DNA of 64,000 nt from Cenococcum geophilum 1.58 (lineage: Eukaryota > Ascomycota > Dothideomycetes > Gloniales > Gloniaceae). Position 1 is the stretch's first letter. The number at the start of each line of letters is the position of its first letter. The notes below the pieces were generated by a model. It made no database searches, had not been told where the DNA came from, and was given only the letters and a program-made list of their open reading frames with translations. The position numbers and the translations under genes were made by a program. Shown here in pieces: positions 35,610-45,720 of this stretch. Where the stretch lies: contig KV748178.1 of the NCBI GenBank assembly GCA_001692895.1, positions 5,973,840 through 6,037,839 on the forward strand, given 5' to 3'.

Positions 35610-35825
35610 TGTTACGGCACTGGCAGAACTTGACTGGCAGAACTTAGCAGAACTTTAAGGTCACGTGACTAAAGGACCGCATAAAAGAACCCTACTTCGA
35701 CCGGCGCTGCTCTTCTTCTCCTTTCCTTTCTCTAGCTTTAGATTCTCGTTTATAGACAATCTAATTATATAGGCTTGCACGTCCCTTATACTGTGCTCAT
35801 GCCTTAATTAACTAAGTCGCTAATA
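35610..35825 (+). repeat. 5' LTR of gypsy D
   Basis: Starts TGTTACGGCACTGG and contains tandem GGCAGAACTT units, a cacgtg E-box-like site near 35663-35668, and a TTTAGCTTTAGATTC block. Matched by 41315-41540 and by the LTR of element E at 45273. Confidence 0.95.
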
Positions 35826-36053
35826 TTATCTAAAGCTTAAACCACCCTTTCTTCCTAAGAAGGAACTTAAATATATTTATAGGACTATAAATAGGACAAG
35901 GACACAGAACAAGACCCTAAGGACATTACTAGGACTATAAGGATAGGACCTAAAGGAAAAGAACAGAACCCTAAAAAAAGGACCTATAAGACACGCACAG
36001 ACTAGAACCCCTAAAGAAATTACCCAGAATTACCTAATACCCCTACTACTATG

Positions 36054-37190
36054 CTACAAAACATAGTAGTAGGCAAAACAGCTATAGGACCCTTAAATAC
36101 TTTAAATAAAGAAATAATTAACGTTTTAACCCCCTAGGCGGAGCTTACGGCAGCTAATACTAAAATTAAACAACTGCAAGAGCTGCTTAAAGCTAGAGAT
36201 ACCCCTATATCTAATAATAAGTCATTATTAAACAACCAAAGACTTGCTATAATCCTTTAGGCCTTATCCTAGCGCCTTAATAGATCTACTAAGACCTATA
36301 TAGCACTAAAGCAGTTAGTAAAGGTCGCGGATCCCCTACTACTTACGGATAAAACAGACCCAATATTTAATAACTAGAAGCTTTAATTACGGGACAAGCT
36401 TAAAGTTAATGCTGACCACTTTCCTACCCCCTAAGCCAAGATGGCCTACGTTTTCGGCCGTACTGGCGGAGACGCACAGACATATCTACGTCCGTAATAC
36501 GCCTAGGACTTGGCAAAGCCCTTCCTCTCTAAAGAAGAAATGATTAACTACCTATCTTCCATTTATAAGGACCCTTTTAGGGTATAGAACGCCCGCCTTA
36601 GCTATAAAAGTCTAAATATAAAAATAACGGAGACCTTTTTAGCCTTCTAGACCCGCTTCTTATACCTAACTAGATAAGCCTAGATTCCCTAGGAAGACCT
36701 ACTTCTAGACCTCTTTAATAAGCTTACCCTAGACCTATAGCGGGCCATACTACTAGCTTATACTACGGCATAAATGTTAAAGGAACTTATGGACTATTAC
36801 CTAGCTATTAACTAAGGCCTTTATCAAATTAAGGCACGCGCTAATTAGCTAAAAACTAAAAACCTTATAAACTAGGCCGTAAGTACTGCGAGAACGGCCT
36901 ATAGTGCCCTAGTATAATCGGCAACCCCTACGGCACTAGCCGCTTAGCCTATAGTTAACCTAGTAGCTAGCCGCGCAGCTACCCCTACTGTGGGTCCAGT
37001 ATATACCTAGCCTATATATAGTAACCCCTATATATAGGCCCTTAGCAATTAAGGAGCTTGCTTCTTATATAGTTAACTAGGCCACCTTATAAGGAACTGC
37101 TTAATAAAGGTAAAGATAAATAAGGTCCTATTAATCTAGGAGGATAGTATAGAGTTAGAAAAAGAGGAACCCTAAAGAAAGACTTCTCTT
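36054..37190 (+). pseudogene. gypsy D gag, RIP-broken
   Basis: ATG at about 36052-36054 starts a gag-like frame with a Gln/Leu-rich coiled-coil-like stretch. The zinc knuckle lies near 37059-37105 (C-x2-C-x4-H-x4-C, second Cys now Tyr). Stops occur at former Gln codons. The same frame recurs, further mutated, in element E. Confidence 0.8.
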
Positions 37191-37239
37191 TAGGGTTAAA
37201 AGGGATTAATATATTATATATTAATCTAGGTCGGCTAGT

Positions 37240-39700
37240 TAGTAGAAGAAGCTACATTATCCCTTATACTTTATTCCGTAATAGATATTAAGTTTTAACC
37301 TCTACCTTAGCTAACTCTAGAGTAAATGCCTTTACTCTAATTAATACCTAGTGTGCCGTAAAGCTGGCTAACTTTCTTAATGTATTTATAGAAGACCTGC
37401 CTAAACTAATTTCTATTCGCGGGTATAACGGACAGGTAGGGTAACCTATTATAAGTATTTTGCGAATATACCTCCGCGTTAATAGGTAAAGGTAGTATAA
37501 TATCCCCTTCCTAATTACAGACCTTGGAAGCTATAATATAATCTTAAGAAGGAAATAGCTAGCCTATTTAGGCTTACAGCTTAATATACAAAGTAGATGG
37601 CTTATCTAGCCCGAAACCCTACCCCTAACCCCTTCTTTTATAAAGAAATTAGCATTATAATAGAAAACCTAGTATAACCCTAGATTAATACTATCCACTA
37701 GGCCGATGCTATACGTAAAGACTAGGCCTTTAAGAAGGATATATAGCTTAACCCGCAATAGATTCGTATACTACGCCGCCCCTAGGCTACCTATATCACG
37801 CTACCCGCACTATAGACTTAGGAAGTCAATAGTGACTTACTTAAGTCCCCGGTAGAGAACCTAGGCCCTACGCAGCTATAATAGAAGGCTAGGAATATTA
37901 GGCGGTATACTAAACTAATAGACTAAAAGGACAATTTACGGAAAATAAAACGCGAGCTAAGGAAGACTATAAACCCTATACCGTAAAATACGGCCTAATA
38001 AACATCCGTAAAGAAACCTATGGACCTCCCACTAGTTAATATCTACTATATTAGCGCTATAGAATTCTACTAAAACTTAGTTTAGCTAGATACCGTTGCC
38101 TTTATAACTAGCTTATATAAAATTAATTAAATAATTAAAGAAAAAGAGACCCTAGCCTAAGAGGAGGATAAGTTTATAGATAAGGAGCTAGTAGAACAAA
38201 AACTACCCCATTAGTACCAAGAGTTTAAGAACGTATTCTCTAAGGTAGTATCTAATATACTCCTACCCTACTGACTATATAACTATAAGATCGAGATTAA
38301 ACTAGACAAGGAAAACGTCCTTGGCTATACCCCCCTTTATAAATAATTTATTGCCGAATTATAGGCCACTAAGTAGTATATTATAGACAACCTAGTAAAG
38401 GGGTTTATTAAGCCTAGTTAGGCCCTATTTGCCTTCCCTATTCTCTTTACAAAAAAGCTAAATAAAGGACTTTATTTCTATATTAACTACTATAAGCTTA
38501 ACAATATAACCCGCAAAGACTGTTATCCGCTACCCTTACTGGATAAGACGCTAGCCTAAATAAATAGAGCTAAGGTATTTACAAAGCTTAATATCCGCTA
38601 GGCCTTTTACCAAATCAGGATAAACCCTAAATTTATAGACCTTACTATATTTCGGACTTAATACGGATTATATAAATATAAAGTACTCCCCTTTAGACTA
38701 ACTAACGGACCTACTACGTACTAACGATATATAAACGATGTACTCTTTAACTACCTTAATGACTTCTATACAGCCTACCTAGATAATATTATAATTTACT
38801 CTAAAAATAAGTTAGAATATAAGGAGTATATCTATAAGGTCCTATAACGGCTCCGTAATACTAGCCTCTAGGCCAATATTAAGAAGTTAAAGTTTAGTGT
38901 AAAGCAAATAAAGTACTTAGGGTTTATTATTAGTATGGACGGAATTAAGGCAGACCTGGAAAAGACGGCTGTAATTAATTAATAGGAACTACTATAGACC
39001 GTAAAAGGGATATAGTTATTTCTAGGCTTCTATAACTTCTACCGACGCTTTATTAAGAACTATAGTAGGATTACTTAGCCCCTTAGCCGCCTTATAATAA
39101 AGGACCAGCCCTTCTACTTTAACACTATATATAGGCAGGCTTTTAGTAAACTTAAGAAACGGCTAGTCTCCGCTCCTTTACTCGCCTACTTTAACCTAGA
39201 ATGGCCCTTAATGCTAGAAACGGATGCCTTAGATGGTGTTATTGCTAGCGTTTATTCCTAGAAGCAGACGGACGGGGAATGGTACCCTATTACTTACTAC
39301 TTAAAGACTATAATAGATGCTAAGCTAAACTACCCAATTTATAATAAAGAAATGTTAGCTATTATCTATAGCTTTTAGCACTAGCGAGTATAGCTAAAAG
39401 GGACCCCTAAACCTATCTAAGTGGTTTTAGATTATAAGGCCTTAGAATATTTTATAATAATAAAAGCCCTTATAGCCCGGTAGGCGTGCTAGGCGGATAT
39501 CCTATCTTAGTTTAATTTCCTAATTATATATAGGCCAGGCGCTACTAACTATATAGATACTTTTATAAAGCGCGAATAGGACCTAGATAACTAGATAGCC
39601 GTAAAGGTCTTATTATGGACCTAGACGCTACTATAACTAGAGTACCTTAACCCTTGGATATAAGAAGAACTAAGTACTAAATCTTTAAGCGCTAAGATAT
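37240..39700 (+). pseudogene. gypsy D protease, reverse transcriptase and RNase H
   Basis: A protease region (about 37300-37560) precedes RT, which reads GFIKPSQALFAFPILF-like sequence near 38402, TKLNIRQAFYQIRI near 38583, and an active site AYLDNIIIYS near 38775 in place of YLDDILIYS. RNase H follows near 39210-39570 (LMLETDA intact at about 39211). Stops are of RIP type. Confidence 0.88.
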
Positions 39701-39899
39701 GTCCTATTAACCCTATGGAATTTAACCTTATTAATAAACTACTGTAAGTAAACCGTACGGACCCTTCTTTATAGGAGTACCGCGAAAAGGTAAAGGATGT
39801 TACCAGCCTATAGTCCCTTAAAAATAGACTACTTAAGCACCGGGAACGGCTAGTAGTAGTAAAAGAAAAGAACTTACGAACCTAGCTTATTACCGAAGT

Positions 39900-41260
39900 A
39901 TATACCTAGGTCTCTACGGCCTACCCTAGAAAAAATAAGACCCGTAAGATTATTGGTGACCGTTACTACTAGCCCGGAATAGTTACGGATATTAACCGTT
40001 ATATAAGGAACTGTAATAACTACTATAGGTCTATAATTCTATAAGATAAGACCCTAGGACTATTAAAGCCACTTCTAATACCAGAGCGCCCCTGGCAGTA
40101 TATCTTTATAGACTTTTATAAACTACCAGTAGACCGTAACGGGTATAATATAGTTATAATCTTAGTTAACCAATTTGGTAAACGCCCTTTCTTAATCCCC
40201 TGTTACAAGAATATCGATGCTAAAGAGGCGGCTTAACTATATATCCATTACATCTACTAAATTTACGGACTACTAGACACTATTGTATTAGACCGCGGAC
40301 TATAGTTTATATCGGCTTTCTAGAACGAGTTTACCCGGATCCTAGAAATTAGGCTAAAGCTTTCTATAGCGTACCACCCCTAGATAGATAGTTAGATAAA
40401 GATTATAAATTAATACTTAGACCAGAGACTCCGGCCCTTTGTTAACTACTTCTAAGATAACTAGGGCAAACTACTACCTCTAATAGACTACGCCCAGGCG
40501 ACCCTACCCTACAACTTTATAGGATTTGCACCTATCTAACTAGAAATAGGGTATTTACCCTAAATAAGCTTTAACTGGGATAGGCCAGAAGGACTATAGA
40601 CTGTACGCAAGAAACTATCTTATAAGGAAGCCTAGTAGTACGCTAAACGCTTAGAGGAAGCCTAGATAGTAGCCCGTATAAACCTAAAAAAGGCCTAAAA
40701 ATTAATAAAATAGCAGGTAAACAAGTATAGGCGCGAGCCTGACTTTACCGTAGGTAATATAGTTTGGGTTATAACAAAGAACTAGAAGACGGAACGGCCT
40801 AGCCATAAGCTCGATTATTAGATAGTAGGACTATATAAGGTCCTTAAGAAAATAGGCAATTTATATAAAGTAGAGCTCCTAGATTTAATTAAGGTTTACC
40901 CTATCTTCTTACCGGATAAGCTATAGAAGGCTATAAATAACCTATCACCTAGATAAAAGAACAAACCCCCCCTATTAATTTAAGTTAGTGGCGATAACAA
41001 ATAGGAAATTAAAGAGATACTAGCCTGTAAGCTAGTAAGGAAAACGCTAAAGTACCACGTTAGTTGGAAAGGCTATGACCTAGATCCTACCTAGTACCCT
41101 ATATAGAACTTTATTAGCAGTCCCTATAAGCTTTAAGAATTCTATAGCCGTTACCCTAATAAACTAGGACCGCCAAAATACCTAGATAAATAGATGGAAT
41201 GCTAGTATAATAAAGATAATAAGCTACCGGAAGAGTATAAAGATAAGAACGCCCTATAGG
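39900..41260 (+). pseudogene. gypsy D integrase and chromodomain
   Basis: The integrase core reads ERPWQYIFIDFYKLPVDR near 40087-40140 and continues to NQYLDQRLRPFVNYF near 40412. The chromodomain reads TLKYHVSWKGYDLDP near 41047-41092. Both parallel element C closely. Confidence 0.88.
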
Positions 41261-41314
41261 CATAATACGGATATACAAAGCCTAAGGGCAGGCTTTTGCG
41301 GAGGGGGGGGGTAA

Positions 41315-41540
41315 TATTACGGCACTGGTAGAACTTGGCAGAACTTAACTAGCAGAACTTGGCAGAACTTTAAGGTCACGTGACTAGAGGACCGCATAAA
41401 AGAACCCTACTTCAACTGGCGCTGCTCTTCTTCTCCTTTCCTTTCTTTAGCTTTAGATTCTCGTTTATAGACAATCTAATTATATAGGCTTACATGTCCC
41501 TTATACCGTGCTTATACCTTAATTAACTGAGTCGCTAATA
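41315..41540 (+). repeat. 3' LTR of gypsy D
   Basis: 226 bp, ten longer than the 5' LTR because of an extra tggcagaact unit near its start. Followed by attcc. Confidence 0.95.
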
Positions 41541-41545
41541 ATTCC

Positions 41546-42235
41546 TTCCTTAAAAAGCTGGTAGCTAACGTCTAGGGCGACGACTTAATTAAGAAGTTAA
41601 CGCTTCCTAGGCTCTTTATTAACTATAATAACTAAATAGGCGGCGTTAATATTTATAATTAGCTTTAAAGCTACTATACTACCTAAATTACTACCGTATA
41701 TACCTAGCTACCCTTATTCTTCTAGGCGCTTAATACGGCTATAATTAACGCCTATATTATTAGTAATAAGATCTTCTAAATATTAAGTAGGCCCTTCATT
41801 TAAAACCACCGCCGTTTCTGTATACGATTAGTATAAAATCTCGTTATTATAGGCAGTTAGCAGATAGGCCTAAATAAGCAAGATACTAAGCATCTTCTTT
41901 ATTAGGGCTTACTAAAATATAGGCAATATTAACCTGGTATTGGGCCTAGCTATAGAAATATTAGAATAAATTAAAAAACCACCTACGTTACTACTAAAAC
42001 CCCACTACCTATAATTTAACGGTGTAAGACGCGGACTTACCGTTCTATTAAAAGATTTATAAAGAAGTAAGGTTATAAGGGCCTATTAAGGTACTAGATA
42101 TATAGATAAAAGGAGGTAAAGAAGCTTATAATAAAGATAAGGCGAACGGTATATAAATGCGAGGTTTATAGGCTTCCTCTGTGCCTTTAGTGCTTTAATA
42201 ACTTCTATTCAGTAGGCGACAACTAGGTAACTATT
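41546..42235 (+). pseudogene. piggyBac-like transposase, C-terminal part, RIP-broken
   Basis: This continues the gene split by gypsy D. LINYNNQIGGVNIYNQLQ-like sequence near 41618-41665 matches the YN..MGGVD..DQ block of piggyBac proteins, and INAYIISNKI follows near 41735-41775. A Cys-rich end (CEVYRLPLCL.C) near 42155-42195 fits the C-terminal zinc-binding region of the family. It ends around 42190-42235. Confidence 0.8.
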
Positions 42236-42620
42236 TTAAGCCCTCTACTTCCTTACGCCCCTGATATTAAGACTCTAAAGCTAATTAAGCCTTTACTGCA
42301 GTATCCTACTTAGCCTTCTTTAAGCCCTTCTCTACCGCCTTTAATCGATCCTCTATACTAAATAACTGCTAATTAAACCGTTTAACGACCTATAGCACTT
42401 AATACATCTTATTTAACGTATACTGCACGTCCTCCCTTATAACCTTAAGCTAGTCCTTTACCGGCTTATCCTCGTCGACGTTAAGAACGTGTATAAAGCG
42501 TACAGGTGGCAGTGATTCAGTAGACTTTAATGGAGGATTTTCCTATATAATTAGCAGCTGGTTAACGGAGGAAGGGCAGAGACCTATAGATAGGGCAGAA
42601 ACCTATAGACATGGCGTCAT
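42150..42620 (-). pseudogene. Antisense second ORF of the piggyBac-like transposon
   Basis: On the minus strand from ATG at 42618-42620 a single frame runs about 130-150 codons, broken only by TAG/TAA at positions where Gln fits. It includes SLPPVRFIHVLNVDEDKP followed by a Lys/Glu/Leu/Gln-rich, probably coiled-coil segment (QLFSIEDRLKAVEKGLKK). Restricting the damage to Gln codons in one frame is the signature of a real protein later hit by RIP. The family is not recognised. The end near 42150 is approximate and overlaps the tail of the transposase on the other strand. Confidence 0.55.
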
Positions 42621-42864
42621 ATATTACGACTTTTTGCTTAACTTCCTCAAAAAAAAATTTGATGTTTTTAGTGGTGGCCTTCTGCAGCATTTTGTCGGCA
42701 CCGCAATATTAAGGTGTTTGGTGGGGCTTGCTAGTAAAATCGCGCTAGCTAGGGTGCCTGCAGCATGCTAACCCAAGCAAAAGCGCCAAAAGCGCCCAAT
42801 ACGAAAACTGACTTCTGCCGCACGAAGGGATACTAAATTCCTACCACGGTGGTAGGAATTTAGT
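42621..42864. other. Subterminal region of the piggyBac-like transposon with a 37-bp palindrome
   Basis: Low-RIP sequence. A perfect palindrome with a one-base centre lies at 42830-42866 (arms start atactaaattcctaccac) and abuts the right terminal repeat. No counterpart is seen at the left end. Confidence 0.7.
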
Positions 42865-42913
42865 ATGGTACAACCCTCTAACGCGCCACCCTAAAAAGTT
42901 ACCGAACTCGCCC
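42865..42913 (-). repeat. Right 49-bp terminal inverted repeat
   Basis: Exact reverse complement of 33497-33545; followed by TTA. Confidence 0.97.
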
Positions 42914-42916
42914 TTA

Positions 42917-43103
42917 GATGCAATGGATGCGTTGTCCGGTCGCACAACATAACTTTTGATAAGGGCTGTGCTACGCCCCTCTTCAAGCGCACACTAGCTG
43001 TTAGGCACCTAGTCCTAAAGTTTAAGCACTTTTGCCTCATTAGTCTAGCTTTTCAACCATCTGCGCATCTGTCTTTATTTATAGCTTAAGCTATTCATAC
43101 GAA
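42917..43103 (+). promoter_or_regulatory. Upstream region of the HET gene
   Basis: 187 bases of low-RIP sequence between the transposon end and the HET start codon. It presumably holds the remaining promoter; no specific element can be named. The transposon therefore sits close upstream of the gene. Confidence 0.4.
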
Positions 43104-45250
43104 ATGGATGTTTTCCAATACGATCCACTAGATCTCGAAGCGCGCTCTTTCCGGCTCTTACGCCTTTTTGGAGGAAGTGAGCAACAAATCGAATGCGAGA
43201 TCTTCGAGACCTGGCTTTATGGCGATGGCGCGATACCTTTCGAAACATTGTCGTATATATGGGGCAATTTGGATACGCCGCATGTCGTTAAGCTAAACGG
43301 CAAGCGCCTTGCCATCACGGAGAACTTATATATTGCGCTACGAAACCTACGTGTTAAAGAAGAGGATAGAATCTTATGGGTTGATGCTATCTGCATTGAC
43401 CAAAAGAATGAGAAGGAGAGAGGTCATCAGGTCCACCAAATGGGTGACATATTCTCTCGAGCGGAGCAGGTCGTCTTCTGGCTGGGCCACGCCACGTCCA
43501 ACATAAATCTCGTCTTGACTGCATTGAAACGGTTAGAGCGGCGATCGCACAAGGAATCTTGTAGTAGTTGGCTTCTTTCCGACAAAACGTTGGCTAAAGC
43601 TCTGGTTAGAGACGTAGCCTAATTAGAGGGAGACTGTACACGACAGACAAAGACAAGGCCTAGAAGAGCTAATACAACGACCTTGGTTTAAAAGAGTGTG
43701 GATACTATAGGAGGCGGCCAATGCGAGACGAGCTGTAGTCTGCGTAGGCAACAGGGTGGTTAGCTTACAGATTTTCGTCCTTGCACCAATGCTTATCAAC
43801 GTAAATCTAGACTCGTATTGCCAGGCTGTCTTGGATATCATGCTAGGACCGTCAAGAAATAGCTCCTAGTGGAGCTAGAAGCGAGATCTGTACACCCTCC
43901 TATAGAGATTTAGTTACAGCCAAGCTAGCGATCCTTAAGACATAATATACGCTCTGCTCGGTATATCTTCCAAAAAGGCAGATACTTACAACCTACGACT
44001 AGACTATACGAAGTTAACCAAACAAGTTATTGACGACGCGATGTTATTCTTATTTAGTCTTCCGCCCTACTTATTTCGCATAATAGATAAGTTCCTAAGG
44101 AACTTTACGTTTCTAACTACTAAGGCTTTTATAGCAATTGCAAGGTTAGGCAATACAACTAACGTATTCAATTTCCTAGAGGATTGGGGGTATTAGATTA
44201 GTATTGGGATAGCGGAGCTTATAGCAGCAGCGGTAAATAAGCAATTTGGGGCAGAAGTTATAGAGATTCTCTATATACAGCCTGGAATATTTATCTCTAA
44301 ACCAGTCGTTGCTGCTACAATATAGAATACCGGATACGGACCGACGATTCTATGGCTCCTTATCTAGCGTTAAGATTATAAGGTTAGAAAGTTAGTAATA
44401 GACTTTATAGTTATAGCTGTAGTGCTTAATACCAGATGCGGGTAAGTGTTCTATAACTATCTTAACAGTTATTACAACCTAGAATGTTAGCATTGGCAAC
44501 CTCACTACGTCATTAGGCGCAAATCCTGTCGTTAATGCCAAGAAATCGTGATTATGTTAGAAGTTACCCCACATTAAAACACTGTCTCTATAACATAGCA
44601 TAGCTTATATTTACAATCAATTTAAATAAGTTAAACTCGAGTACTTCTGCTACAATAATACAAATGCTATAAGGTTATAAGCCCGGCCTATAGAGCTCGC
44701 AAATTATTCGTTTATCTAATTTCTATTAGTAGTTAAAATAACAAAAGAAACCGGAGTCCCAAAGCTTAAAGGAGCCACCAATTTGTCTATATAGCTATTT
44801 AGGCTTTAACAGCATATAATTACCAAAGGCATATAGGAAGCTATTAGATTTATACCATATCGTTAGCATACGTATTAAATAACACCTCCTACTACTAGCG
44901 GTAAAAGTCCGACTAGCATCGCGTCTAGCGCTCTAGAAGGCTTACCTATAAGCCCTAAGGAGACATCTAAGACACCAGCCTAGATAATCAAGATATCTAA
45001 GGCACTAGCTTAAGCAAAGAGTAAACCAAGCTTTAGAGATTTAATAAATTACAAAGACTTCGATTTTAGCCTAGACCTAACCTACAAAGACAACGACTAG
45101 GTGTTTTATCCCGACAATAGCAAAGCAATTAATAATATTATTATTTATTGCGAAGATATACCGGCACACAAAGTTAAAGGCATAAGGGTAGCTTAATAGG
45201 TCTTAAATACCCTAATAAAGTAATATAAAATTAATATAGAGCTATAGAAG
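43104..45250 (+). pseudogene. HET-domain gene with RIP-degraded C-terminal repeats
   Basis: ATG at 43104 opens 172 intact residues with the HET (heterokaryon incompatibility) core: FETLSYIWGN near residues 52-61, RILWVDAICIDQKNEKER near 93-110, and VFWLGHAT near 129-136. HET proteins trigger programmed cell death on contact with non-self hyphae. Near 43597-43622 the frame shifts by one: GLEELIQRPWFKRVWIL continues from 43657, then DP.DIIYALLGISS near 43935-43980. Repeated units of the ITEAVVKAAAGN type follow to about 44450. Beyond the first 520 bases Gln, Arg and Trp codons are turned into stops, so the gene is dead. The C-terminal 45040-45250 part is not recognised. Confidence 0.85.
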
Positions 45251-45272
45251 TATTTTGTTATTAAATAAATTT

Positions 45273-45496
45273 TATTACAGCACTGGCAGAAAGCGGCAGC
45301 TATGGTAGACGTTATGGTAGACGCAGGGCTTACGTAACTCTTACGTAACTAGGGATCGTATATAACTCCTTGCGTTGCTACTTGTCCTTTCCTTTCCTTT
45401 CTTTAGCTTTAGATTCTTGTTTATAGACAATCCAATTATACAGGCTTATACGTCCCTCTTACTATACTTATGCCTTAATTAACTAAGTCGCTAATA
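45273..45496 (+). repeat. 5' LTR of gypsy E
   Basis: Starts TATTACAGCACTGG (TG to TA relative to D), ends GCTAATA. Its 5' part differs from D in the tandem GGCAGAACTT region. Confidence 0.9.
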
Positions 45497-45720
45497 TTAT
45501 CTAAAGCTCATTCTACTCTTTTTTCCTAAGAAGGAACTTAAATATATCTACAAGACTATAAATAGGACAAGAACACAGAATAAGACCCTAAGGATATCAC
45601 TAAGACTATAAGGATAAGACCTAAAGGAAAAGAATAGAACCCTAAGGAAAGGACCTATAAGACACACACAGACCAGAACCCCTAAAGAAATTACTTAGAA
45701 TTACCTAACACCCCTACCAC

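Larger units (their letters stand above)
35605..41545 (+). mobile_element. Ty3/gypsy chromovirus D, inserted in the piggyBac-like transposase
   Basis: LTRs at 35610-35825 (216 bp) and 41315-41540 (226 bp) and the target duplication attcc (35605-35609 and 41541-41545) define it. The 10-bp length difference comes from an extra tggcagaact unit in the 3' LTR. A run of G just before 41315 is the polypurine tract. Pol is closely related to that of element C. It is complete but RIP-damaged. Confidence 0.96.
33494..42916 (+). mobile_element. piggyBac-like DNA transposon with 49-bp terminal inverted repeats
   Basis: Identical 49-bp inverted repeats at 33497-33545 and 42865-42913 are flanked by TTA on both sides (33494-33496 and 42914-42916). 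The interior encodes a piggyBac-type (DDE_Tnp_1_7-like) transposase on the plus strand and a second reading frame on the minus strand. A complete gypsy element (D) sits inside the transposase; without it the transposon is about 3.5 kb. Known piggyBac elements duplicate TTAA, and here only TTA is shared (CTTA left, TTAG right). Confidence 0.85.

Noticed and set aside
33494-42916. PIF/Harbinger assignment from the 3-bp TTA flank
   Set aside because: The encoded transposase has piggyBac-type motifs, not Harbinger ones; the flank alone is weaker evidence.
33440-42945. A possible outer inverted repeat (gcgaccgga near 33446 and its complement near 42937)
   Set aside because: Only nine bases match and the surroundings do not align.
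43623-43841. 72-codon minus-strand ORF
   Set aside because: It is antisense to the HET-gene continuation (GLEELIQRPWF segment).
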